From positions 88,433,540 to 88,497,539 of the forward strand of contig CM068839.1 in assembly GCA_028554795.2 (NCBI GenBank): a DNA stretch of 64,000 nucleotides, written 5' to 3'. The position numbers and the translations under genes were made by a program. The notes beneath the pieces were generated by a model that was given only the letters and a program-made list of their open reading frames with translations, did not search any database and was not told the origin of the DNA. How positions within the stretch are numbered: position 1 is the stretch's first letter; each line of letters begins with the position of its first letter. Of this stretch, positions 29,601 through 36,500 are shown piece after piece. This stretch comes from Sinohyriopsis cumingii. Its lineage: Eukaryota > Mollusca > Bivalvia > Unionida > Unionidae.

Positions 29601-31425
29601 ATATTATTCCAAATATCAAGAACACAACGTCCAAACCGTCTGCATAACGAAACTGAAATGAAAACTAAGTTTATATTAAACGCTGTTTAGACGTGTCTAC
29701 AACATACGACCGTCCATTTTGTCTGCATAACGAAACTGAAATGAAAACCAAGTTTATATTAAACTCTGTTTAGACGTGTCTGCAACATACGACCATCCAT
29801 TTTTTCTGCAGAACGAAACTGAAATGAAAACCCAGTTCATATTTAAAGCTGTCAACACATGTCTACAACATACGACCGTACACTCGGTCTACGTAATGAA
29901 ACTGAAATGAAAACCCAGTTTATATTTAAAGCTGTCAACACATGTCTACAACATACGACCGTACACTCGGTCTACGTAATGAAACTGAAATGAAAACCCA
30001 GTTTATATTTAAAGCTGTCAACACATGTCTACAACATACGACCGTACACTCGGTCTACGTAATGAAACTGAAATGAAAACCCAGTTTATATTTAAAGCTG
30101 TCAACACATGTCTACAACATACGACCGTACACTCGGTCTACGTAATGAAACTGAAATGAAAACCCAGTTTATATTTAAAGCTGTCAACACATGTCTACAA
30201 CATACGACCGTACACTCGGTCTACGTAATGAAACTTAAATGAAAACGAAGTTTACATTCATATCTTGTATACGACTTATTCCTTATGCCATCTCCAAATT
30301 TTTGCGAATCTTCTTTCGGTGCACATTATGTTTGCATCCATAATCTCCAATCAAAACTTTGTAACAGCAAGCAACAACCTTCTGCAAGATGGTCACTTGT
30401 TAGTACTGCGAAGTATTATAACGAACGTTTGTATGTTTAAGTTTGTAAATGTCAGCTCAGAGATAAATTTTAGTAATATCTTTCTTTCTTGTGTGTGTGT
30501 GTGTGATTTGGATTTTTAACGTAGCTTTAAAAAAAAATTAGTCATATCGTTACGATGTCGGCAGTGTGACAGTTTATAGTGATTTCTAGCACTGGGGGTA
30601 TCATGCCGCAGACATGTAGCATGATGTCCCATCCAGTCACATTATCCTGACACAAGGCCGACCAGTCCTAACACTAACCTCTTAATGCTGAGCGCCAAGC
30701 GAGGCAGCTGTTAGTACCATTTTTGTAAGTCTCTGGTATGACTCGGCCGGGTATCGAACCCACGATCTCCCGCATCCGAGGCGGACGCTCTAACTACTAG
30801 GCCACCGGAGCGGTGCGAAATGTAAGGAAAGGTACCACACATGCAATAGGTATATTCTTCACCACCCGATACTAATGATGCCATTATTTTATATTATCTA
30901 GTATGGGTTTCATGGCCAACTATAAAGAATTTTTCATTGTTTTCTTTTCATGTGTTTCTTTTGTTAGCTTTTCGTTTGTTTTTCTCTTTTCTAAAACTCA
31001 GATAGCCCTTTGCGAAACAATTAAAATGTTTAAAAACCATCTGATGCTTCGATATATTAAAAACGAACCAAATGGATTTTATTGCAATATTAAGGCGAAG
31101 GTTATGTCAAATAATAACCTCATTAACAACTGACACTAATACCATTGTAACTATGAGAAACCCAATGCCTTGAATTGCTACATACCAGATCAAAGAATCC
31201 GACTGAAGGCGGAGTTTTGTCATCTTTCTCCTTGTCATCCTTATCCACTACTTTTACATCTGTCGATGTCAAATCGAGTTCATGCTCCTTCTTTTCCTTC
31301 AACGTCCCGTTGGCATGCTTATTTCGTTCATTTGGGTCTATTATGATAAAGCTGTCCTTTGCAGCCTTCTCGTGATTCTGCGTGGATACGCCATTGACTT
31401 CATTTAATGAATATGACTTACTCAT
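1480..31425 (-). CDS. ABCB1-like: ABCB1/P-glycoprotein-like full ABC transporter, 5' 15 exons (3' end off window)
   Basis: Multi-exon gene for an ATP-driven efflux pump of the ABCB (MDR/P-glycoprotein) family, an integral plasma-membrane protein. Fifteen exons listed separately join in one frame to 809 residues: a charged cytoplasmic N-terminus (1-80), TMD1 (about 85-400), NBD1 with Walker [10 protein letters not shown] (472-480), Q-loop SQEP (519-522), signature MSGGQ (576-580), Walker B ILLLDEAT (596-603) and H-loop His632, then a linker and the first helices of TMD2. Family members are about 1250-1300 residues, so TMD2 and NBD2 must lie beyond position 1. Every intron is GT-AG except intron 10, which uses GC-AG. 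Domain order and residues are seen directly; orthology to ABCB1 rather than another ABCB paralogue is inferred. No in-frame stop was found in any exon. Confidence 0.93.
1582..4399. other. Intron 14 of the ABCB gene
   Basis: Non-coding. Contains a TG-rich microsatellite cluster at 2780-2882 in which a 22-bp unit (gaatcagcagtcctgtacaaa) recurs three times between (TG)n runs, and a 42-bp direct duplication at 4200-4283. Nothing else recognised. Confidence 0.7.
4200..4283. repeat. Tandem duplication, 42 bp x 2
   Basis: The segment beginning aaccaggattgtgctgatct is repeated head to tail with essentially no change, about 115 bp from the exon 14 donor. Confidence 0.85.
4400..4567 (-). CDS. ABCB1-like: ABCB-like exon 14 (linker end and TM7)
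   Basis: 56 codons, residues 720-775. Acceptor ttttcag, donor gtaagc. The acidic linker end (ISEEKTEE) is followed by the elbow helix ([12 protein letters not shown]) and TM7 ([20 protein letters not shown]), a typical ABCB TMD2 opening. In frame with exons 13 and 15. Confidence 0.92.
4980..5083 (-). CDS. ABCB1-like: ABCB-like exon 13 (inter-domain linker)
   Basis: 104 bases, residues 685 (split)-719. Acceptor tatccag, donor gtaggt. Encodes a hydrophilic Ser/Glu-rich linker ([18 protein letters not shown]). It has no conserved motif, so the call rests on splice sites and on restoring phase: exons 12 and 13 together give exactly 44 codons between the NBD1 end and TMD2. Confidence 0.75.
5084..6778. 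other. Intron 12 of the ABCB gene
   Basis: Non-coding. Contains three imperfect copies of a tgacatttagcttttaatg unit at 5761-5870 and a 133-bp tandem duplication (6151-6422). Nothing else recognised. Confidence 0.65.
6151..6422. repeat. Tandem duplication, about 133 bp x 2
   Basis: Two adjacent near-identical copies starting cagcacatgtcctacctatg (6151 and 6284); the second has a small insertion (gcat) and a few substitutions. Confidence 0.9.
6779..6806 (-). CDS. ABCB1-like: ABCB-like mini-exon 12 (28 bp)
   Basis: Encodes MQKVTEEDE plus one base. Acceptor tttgacag, donor gtgagt. Its phase (+1) is completed by exon 13. It lies just after the conserved end of NBD1, where ABCB proteins have an acidic linker. 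Short, so the support is splice sites and phase rather than homology. Confidence 0.75.
6807..8132. other. Intron 11 of the ABCB gene
   Basis: Non-coding, with an (AT)n microsatellite at 7563-7624. No other feature recognised. Confidence 0.65.
7563..7624. repeat. (AT)n microsatellite
   Basis: About 31 uninterrupted AT dinucleotides. Confidence 0.97.
8133..8297 (-). CDS. ABCB1-like: ABCB-like exon 11 (NBD1 H-loop)
   Basis: 55 codons, residues 621-675. Acceptor attctag, donor gtaaga. Contains the H-loop [14 protein letters not shown] and the NBD end ([21 protein letters not shown]), both strongly ABCB-like. Joining it to exon 10 requires the GC donor described there. Confidence 0.95.
9870..11490. 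repeat. Dispersed repeat copy 1, paired with 17690-18912
   Basis: Three blocks align with the segment in intron 9: a left block (cattaactttacattgtc), a middle block (tcctcaaaatgta.tttctt) and a right block starting aaaggttactgc. The right block has inverted arms (ctgagtaatactgca / tgcaatattactcag), a MITE-like feature. The copies are clearly diverged. Confidence 0.7.
11574..11638. repeat. (AT)n microsatellite
   Basis: About 32 AT dinucleotides. Confidence 0.97.
13128..16302. mobile_element. Candidate DNA transposon with CCCGTAC termini and TTCCATATGGAA subterminal repeats
   Basis: The left end reads cccgtacagaaatttctcatgg and the right end, reverse-complemented, cccgtacgaaattttccacatgg. Both ends are followed inward by many copies of the palindromic core ttccatatggaa (13140-13320 and 15900-16280). 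The interior has no long frame, but has a (TTA)n tail-like stretch at 15325-15364 and about 60-bp repeats at 13820-13990. No clear target duplication (flanks catt / ttgt), so the class is unknown and it is probably non-autonomous. Confidence 0.55.
15911..16110. repeat. Subterminal array of ccatatgga palindromes
   Basis: At least eight short units of the form aattccatatgga spaced about 20-25 bp apart, giving a spurious plus-strand frame with a repeated peptide. Confidence 0.85.
16471..16641 (-). CDS. ABCB1-like: ABCB-like exon 10 (NBD1 signature and Walker B), GC donor
   Basis: 57 codons, residues 564-620. Contains the signature [15 protein letters not shown], Walker B ILLLDEAT and D-loop SALD. 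The usual LSGGQ leucine is Met. Acceptor tttatag. The exon must end at ...ALEK followed by gcaaat, because exon 11 resumes with A-Q-I-G-R-T-T; this makes intron 10 a GC-AG intron. Confidence 0.95.
17146..17670. repeat. Satellite array A, 38-41-bp unit
   Basis: About 12-13 tandem copies; the best preserved units contain gtagtacatgacacactctg followed by gttgtaatattgtatactta. Units vary in length by small indels. Confidence 0.92.
17690..18912. repeat. Dispersed repeat copy 2, paired with 9870-11490
   Basis: Same block order and orientation as the copy in intron 10, ending in a similar imperfect inverted structure around ccaaggtcgtgcagtattcc. It sits exactly between two arrays of the same satellite, so it probably inserted into the satellite. 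Confidence 0.7.
18916..19215. repeat. Satellite array B, 38-41-bp unit
   Basis: About seven degenerate copies of the unit found in array A (gtacatgacac, ctggttgtaatatt). Confidence 0.88.
19440..19615 (-). mobile_element. tRNA-derived SINE relic
   Basis: On the minus strand the head reads ggtggccgagtagtctaaa (A-box-like), followed about 50 bp later by gtttgagtcttgg (degenerate B box) and the ctcgacc...ggttcttcc body module shared with the SINEs at 39560 and 62240. Confidence 0.65.
19955..20095 (-). pseudogene. Decayed tandem copy of the 3' part of exon 9
   Basis: The stretch tttggaaacttggatatgaa and its flank gttacagcaagatattt are repeated at 20100-20250, which is the genuine exon 9 end with its intron. 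In the copy the reading frame still resembles ...[12 protein letters not shown], but the donor gt is gg and upstream codons have diverged, so it is a non-functional pseudo-exon. Confidence 0.8.
20182..20385 (-). CDS. ABCB1-like: ABCB-like exon 9 (NBD1 Q-loop)
   Basis: 68 codons, residues 496-563. Acceptor tcatag, donor gtattt. Carries [19 protein letters not shown] (Q-loop) and KENIRYGR. Starts and ends on codon boundaries, joining GQ to VLLDG and FPK to GYDTLVG. Confidence 0.95.
20386..21094. other. Intron 8 of the ABCB gene
   Basis: Non-coding; nothing recognised. Confidence 0.6.
21095..21220 (-). CDS. ABCB1-like: ABCB-like exon 8 (NBD1 Walker A)
   Basis: 42 codons, residues 454-495. Contains Walker [20 protein letters not shown]. 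Acceptor cctcgcag, donor gtaact. Phase 0 at both ends. Confidence 0.96.
21221..21915. other. Intron 7 of the ABCB gene
   Basis: Non-coding; nothing recognised. Confidence 0.6.
21916..22140 (-). CDS. ABCB1-like: ABCB-like exon 7 (end of TMD1 to NBD1 A-loop)
   Basis: 75 codons, residues 379-453. TM6 end ([20 protein letters not shown]), then the [11 protein letters not shown] segment, and the NBD1 start [12 protein letters not shown] with the A-loop Tyr. Acceptor cttccag, donor gtctgt. Confidence 0.95.
22141..23424. other. Intron 6 of the ABCB gene
   Basis: Non-coding; no repeat or gene recognised. Confidence 0.6.
23425..23602 (-). CDS. ABCB1-like: ABCB-like exon 6 (TM5 region)
   Basis: 178 bases, residues 320-378. 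Begins [16 protein letters not shown] (coupling helix) and continues into TM5 ([17 protein letters not shown]). Acceptor atcacag, donor gtgagt. Confidence 0.95.
23603..24729. other. Intron 5 of the ABCB gene
   Basis: Non-coding; a 12-bp duplication (cacctaatcaacctatg) near 23675-23710, otherwise nothing recognised. Confidence 0.6.
24730..24854 (-). CDS. ABCB1-like: ABCB-like exon 5 (intracellular loop 2)
   Basis: 125 bases, residues 278-319. Encodes [20 protein letters not shown] and [11 protein letters not shown], the most conserved cytoplasmic loop of ABCB transporters. Acceptor tatttcag, donor gtaagg. Confidence 0.96.
24855..25707. other. Intron 4 of the ABCB gene
   Basis: Non-coding; nothing recognised. 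Confidence 0.6.
25708..25879 (-). CDS. ABCB1-like: ABCB-like exon 4 (TM3-TM4)
   Basis: 172 bases, residues 220 (split)-277. [19 protein letters not shown] (TM3) and [19 protein letters not shown] (TM4). Acceptor gctgtag, donor gtaagt. Confidence 0.94.
25880..26859. other. Intron 3 of the ABCB gene
   Basis: Non-coding; nothing recognised. Confidence 0.6.
26860..27117 (-). CDS. ABCB1-like: ABCB-like exon 3 (TM2 and intracellular loop 1)
   Basis: 258 bases, residues 134 (split)-220 (split). An N-glycosylation sequon (NVT) precedes TM2 ([20 protein letters not shown]), then [20 protein letters not shown] and [10 protein letters not shown], the canonical first coupling loop. Acceptor attttcag, donor gtaagt. 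Confidence 0.95.
27118..29491. other. Intron 2 of the ABCB gene
   Basis: Contains a tRNA-derived SINE (27803-27985) and a G12 homopolymer near 29088. No other feature recognised. Confidence 0.65.
27803..27985 (+). mobile_element. tRNA-derived SINE
   Basis: A tRNA-like head with B box gggttcgatgtcc, a central module (cctaggtggctgcatcggtg) and a tail cgttaaaaccccaaaaaacaa. Related fragments in reverse orientation lie at 36310-36500 and 43598-43728. Confidence 0.75.
29492..29652 (-). CDS. ABCB1-like: ABCB-like exon 2 (TM1)
   Basis: 161 bases, residues 81-134 (split). FRYADGLD is the ABCB elbow motif, followed by TM1 ([20 protein letters not shown]) and NMIVYGD. Acceptor catttcag, donor gtaagt. 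Its first 15 bases are the first unit of the 83-bp minisatellite that runs upstream. Confidence 0.95.
29638..30255. repeat. 83-bp minisatellite overlapping the exon 2 acceptor
   Basis: Units start with gtctgcataacgaaactg or gtctacgtaatgaaactg at 29638, 29721, 29804, 29887, 29970, 30053, 30136 and 30219, an exact 83-bp period. The first unit includes the real acceptor and first bases of exon 2; later units are almost identical to each other. The last unit has lost the CAG. Confidence 0.93.
29653..31185. other. Intron 1 of the ABCB gene
   Basis: Consists largely of the 83-bp minisatellite and a tRNA-derived SINE (30490-30814). No further gene recognised. Confidence 0.7.
30490..30814 (-). mobile_element. 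tRNA-derived SINE, family 1 copy A
   Basis: On the minus strand: a head with A box tagtagttagagcg and B box gggttcgatacc, a body of about 200 bp, and a (CA)n tail (seen as (TG)n at 30490-30506). Copies B (34291-34603) and C (58598-58928) share the full length and the same end ccaccggagcggt. Confidence 0.9.
31186..31425 (-). CDS. ABCB1-like: ABCB-like exon 1 (N-terminal cytoplasmic tail, start codon)
   Basis: 80 codons. ATG at 31425 ([10 protein letters not shown]) is chosen; an in-frame GTG six bases upstream is not needed. Lys/Asp/Glu-rich disordered tail ([16 protein letters not shown]) leading to SVGFFDL, which joins to FRYADGLD of exon 2. Donor gtatgt. A possible acceptor (ctaag) lies just upstream of the ATG, so a separate 5' UTR exon is possible. 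Confidence 0.88.
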
Positions 31426-31782
31426 TGTCACTTAGAACAGAAAGTATAATAATCACGTTCAGGGTTTGCTTTTTACTGCACACGCATACTATATACACGT
31501 CACAGAACTGGATTCCAATTTTCTGAAATCAAAGAGAAATTATATTTTAGACAAAGATACCTGATGATCATCTGATGTCGCAGGCAGCGTGATATTATTT
31601 TTTGTTTTCAATATTTAAAACGTACAATCGTTTCTGTGTAAATATCACATGATGTTAAAATATTAATGGCTATACTATACTCATATTTTTCCGGTTTTCA
31701 ATATTATCCGTTCTTGTGTCTAAATTGACCCATTTTAAAAATTAAGATAAGCATGTTTATTTTGGCTTTCACAGCAAGGGAG

Positions 31783-31819
<37 letters not shown>

Positions 31820-32832
31820 TGAGAGACCAGTTACTAGCTAGACTTTTCTAAGCGGATCATTTAGTTTAGTGTGATTTGCGCACGTTGCAAAATGGACAGA
31901 CTTGGTTCGATTCCCGACGGTAACAATTCTAATTTGGATCCTTTTCTGTTACATTTCTGGCCCGTCCAAATCACAGTGACGCGTTAGAGGATGCATTTCA
32001 ACAACTGTTAGAGGTGGTTACTGGTGACACATGAGGACAAATTTCAACGAGGTGGGTCTATTGTAAAAGTTTTGAAGGGGAGTATAGCCTTCGAGGTATA
32101 CGAGGTCGCTTACTATCCAGACTATTTGGTTTAGACGTTTTGATATTGTGGAATGTGAATCTTGCTCCAGTACAGACGAACCGAGATCAATTCCCGACGG
32201 CGACAGTTATATTTTCTACCCAAACCTTTTAAAACAATAATATTTAGAGCAATAATAATAATAATAATAATAATAAGCATATATACTTCATGAAGTGACA
32301 GCAATAATTTTATAATTATTAAGTATGAAAATAATAAATAAGCACTCTTTCCATCAATAATTTATTCATTGTCCATCATGTACCATTAAAATTTGATCAA
32401 CGCCTCAGCTATTTGACGAAACCGGATACAAACATCATCTGTTTATACATACCGCCTATGCATAGTTTTCTTCAACCACGTCATCGCGTGGTTCTTTGAG
32501 ATCTCCGCCATACTGCTTACCATGCTGTACGGCATTTCTGCCTACTTAAGGTGTCCGTCACCAATATTGAAGCAAAACGCATACCGAATTCGACCAACTG
32601 ACAAAAATAAAATACTGTAATGCTTACCATTTGAAAAGAGCAATTTTCACCAGAATATTCTGTTCAAAATAATATTAATTTTGGATGCACGGGATACCAC
32701 CACCCCATGTTATCATGACTCGCGAGATGTTGGTCCATGTTGGTCTATTCTGCGCACAGCTTTGAAAAGATGTAATCTTTATCCATCAGGCTATAGAAAT
32801 GAAATACATTACTTTGGACTGTTTCTGTAAGC

Positions 32833-32977
32833 CAGTGCTGTCCGGGTCGATTTTAAATGGCCCGCCAGAGCTCGAGCAGCTATATAGTCGCTGATTTTCA
32901 GTTTTCTGCTGCGGCCCTCTGCTTCACGAAAAACATTTTTCAGTGGCCCATGGTGTCAAAAAGGTTGGACAGCACTG
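32833..32977. mobile_element. hAT-type MITE, 145 bp, with 8-bp TSD
   Basis: The ends are cagtgctgtcc and ggacagcactg, an 11-bp terminal inverted repeat. Flanked by a perfect 8-bp duplication ctgtaagc (32825-32832 and 32978-32985). Eight-bp duplications and CAG...CTG ends are typical of the hAT superfamily. Too short to code. Confidence 0.92.
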
Positions 32978-34290
32978 CTGTAAGCAGTTCAGTCGAGTAA
33001 TTAGGTCAGGTTTATAGCTAGTTTTACAAAATTCAACGTAACAATGCCAATAAATGACAAGAGAAATTAAGCTAATTAATCCGATCTTGTAAATTTTTTT
33101 TAAGTAAAGTTCAATATTTTAGAAAAATAAGCTATTATGCGGAAGATAAACAACAATGAATATGATGTAATGTGTTTACAAAGTCGTGTTTATGGGGAAA
33201 TATTAATAAAACATTCAGAAACAGACTATACGCTGGGGAATTTCTTGAGAATCCAATTCTAACGGCCAGTTGACACGTCGGGTTGCAAACGATTTTGTAC
33301 GTGTGTGACAACTTGCAAAATTAGAACTTGGATTAAGATGCACGATTTTTTAAGTTAAACGTTTCCATGTTTTAAATAATTTATGTATTTGCATGATTCT
33401 AAAAGATGCACAATAAATAGGATTGTCTTGGTTACATGTTCAAAAAGGTCATGAAGTGGGTCTTCATGTTGACATTTATAAATCACATTTTCAAATGCAT
33501 TTCGAGTAAAAATGTAGGATATCTTGTTACACTTTATGAATGTCACTTTTCTTAATTAAAGCATGATCGTTCTTTCTTGATACAAAATGGATTTTTGACA
33601 GAATATAACATGTTATCAAATGTTTACAGAAATACGTATCTATGCGCAGAATTACCCGACACGCAGAATTGGCCTACAATTCTGCCGACACGCAGAATTG
33701 GCCGACATGGTGGTATAGTAAAATGTCTGATAACTGTTTCGGAGAGAAGGCGCGTCGGTCGAGCTTTGTGGAGGTAAAACCATAAAAATGTCTCCTGATC
33801 TCACCGAGACAGTTTCTGAAATCATTCAAGGTAAAATTCTATTTTCAGCTTCAAAAGATATCATTAAATATCGTCCGAAAAACAGATGTGGATGCAGGAG
33901 GCGTTTCTCGATTATACAGCAAAGATATCCATGCTCACACAAAATATACGTCATCTTATTATCACAATGACGTCATAACATACCTTTACCCTATCAAATC
34001 ACTCTTCGTAATTTTTGGAAAGGTTTGTCGCGACTTGACGAAGAAACTTCTTGTTGTTGTTTTTGCTGTTATTTTGTTTATTTGTTTCTGAAAGTTTTTT
34101 TTTTAGCAGGTCTCAGACCTCGTTTGACGGAGATTGCACAGAATCACGCGAATGGTGTTTGTGAACGATGCTATGTAATGCAAACGTACACACTGCTGAT
34201 GAAAACAAATCTTCATTTTGTACAACAAAGTAATATGTTGTTTGTCTTGACACATATTATAAACTGCACTTGTGGTGAATACCTCATCAT

Positions 34291-34603
34291 ATGTGTGTTT
34301 GTGTGATTTGGAGTTTTAACGTGGCTTTAAAAAAAAGTTCAGTCATATCGCCACGATGTCTGCAGTGTGACAGTTTATAGTGATGTCTAGCACTGGGACA
34401 TCATGCCGCAAACATGTCCCACCCAGTCACATTATCTTGAGACAGGTCGACCAGTTATAGCACTAACCTGTTAATGCTAAGTTCCAAGCGATGCAGCTTT
34501 TAGTACCATTTTTATAAGTCTTTGGTATAACTCGGCAGGGGTTCGAATCCGCGACCTCCCACATCCTAGGCGGACTCTCTAACCACTACGCCACCGGAGC
34601 GGT
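34291..34603 (-). mobile_element. tRNA-derived SINE, family 1 copy B
   Basis: Same structure as the copy at 30490. On the minus strand the B box reads ggttcgaacccc; the (CA)n tail is short. Slightly diverged from copy A. Confidence 0.88.
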
Positions 34604-35287
34604 AATACATCATCTTCAACGTCATCTTTATTTAATGATGTGTGACTTATCATAAAGTAATTATAGGTCATGTGGTATGTACTGTTGGACTAGATCGATG
34701 TATAGTACTGGATGAACTTGTGAGATCTAAAACAAGTTACATAGGTGGCGTTCTATTTCAGCAATCAGTATAATTTTGGAGCATTGTATTACATACACCT
34801 TCAAAAGGCGATTATTCGCTCTGTTTCACTCATTGTCAATCAATATTACTTGGAAGGTCATACATAAACGCCACGAAAAATTCATACGACTAGATCAATG
34901 TTAAATTATGTGGACAATTTAGGACGAAGTCAATCAAGAGTTGTGATCCAGTGTATACCGGATTAAATGTCGCCATCTGTGGTGTCACAATTAAAGCACC
35001 AGGTGTTGGAAAAAAAATTGTGCTACCCTGCATTGGCTAAGATTAGACCCGACGTATTCTTTTCTTGACCCAGTTTTGTAGCCATTGTCAAAACTCCATT
35101 GCAATAATAATACATTTCGTCAGGAAGTTCTTTTCTTATTGTTAATTAAGGTGAATAGCATTTAAAAACCAGGAATAAAAATACTTTTGTTACTATTGAT
35201 TTAGTACTTAATTTTAAAATTAATATTGAATTTAACATCAGGAAATACGCCCACATGGCCACATTCATGTATACATAGTTTAGCTCT

Positions 35288-35293
<6 letters not shown>

Positions 35294-35376
<83 letters not shown>
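35294..35376. repeat. (AT)n microsatellite
   Basis: About 41 AT dinucleotides; frames through it are low-complexity Tyr-Ile artefacts. Confidence 0.97.
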
Positions 35377-35381
<5 letters not shown>

Positions 35382-35479
35382 CAAATTAAATTTAAAAAAC
35401 CTAAATAGATCCAAAGAGTTAAAATGCAACCAGAAAAAAAGAAAGAAATGGTTGTGATTACTAGTTGCTGCTGTTAGTA

Positions 35480-35480
35480 C

Positions 35481-35507
<27 letters not shown>
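35480..35507. repeat. (GA)n microsatellite
   Basis: About 13-14 GA dinucleotides. Confidence 0.95.
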
Positions 35508-35512
<5 letters not shown>

Positions 35513-36309
35513 TTTGATATAATGCATTAATAAACAACTCTCTCGGGTAAACATCGCAGTTTTATAGTATTGTTGTATCTTGTTCCAGGCATTTAATGAA
35601 ACATCAGTGATTGCAAAATAAATCTTTATCCTTATTCTTAGGTATTATCTAAAACCGATGGACCACAATACCCTGGCAATAATACTGACGCACACTGCAC
35701 GTTTCAATTTTACCCGACTGAATGACAGCAATATCGAAAGAGGGCAATCACAACGACCACCTTAGAGGAATATGTTTTGATTCATCTCTTCCTAATTGTA
35801 TCTGCAATCGTTTTTTCAATTTTCATTAATTTATTGCGTCATTTTTCCTGATATGACTATTTCGTTGTTTTTCGTTGGCTGCATGATATTCCATTTACTT
35901 GAACACATGGTTTTTTTTGGCTTCCGAGATAGAATTACCCGTGTACGCATGCGGATCCAAAGCAGTAAAGTGACGTTTCTTACCGTGGGATACTAAGATT
36001 TCATTCATACAGTGGATGACGTGAAAAATAATTATCAATAAGGTAATTTTGTTTCATTTGTGCTAAACCTATTACAGAACAAAATGAACAATATGCCTGT
36101 TTTATGTATATATCAAAACGATTATTGACTGAGTAATGTGAAAAATACGTGGTTCTCTCTCGTTCATGTTCTCTCTCGTTCATGTTTTGTAGAATGCCCT
36201 CGGGCCCAGTATTTTCCAAGACTCATTTAATAACCTATGCTTACTTAATATTGCCTTTGACCTAATGGCGTAATAAGCAAACTCGTGTCATAAGTGGTAT
36301 GGATTTGGT

Positions 36310-36500
36310 GTTTCGCGGCACAACAACACGTGACTGTTATATAGTACCAAGGCAATGGGAGCAAATTGTCTTACCAAGGGACACGCCATAGTAGCCTACC
36401 CAGGCTGTTCCAATAGTAAAATTCGAACCAGCGACTGAAAAGTCACGAATATAGGTGACATGGTCATTTTGACAGAGAGTCACGTGCCAGGCGTCATACA
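36310..36500 (-). mobile_element. SINE relic related to the 27803 family
   Basis: Contains the ggtgtttcgcggcac, gggagcaaa and aagggacacgcc modules in the reverse order seen in the 27803 SINE, with aattcgaacc at the B-box position. Strongly diverged. Confidence 0.5.

Noticed and set aside
35226..35537. Tyr-Ile repeat frames on both strands
   Set aside because: Translations of the (AT)n microsatellite.
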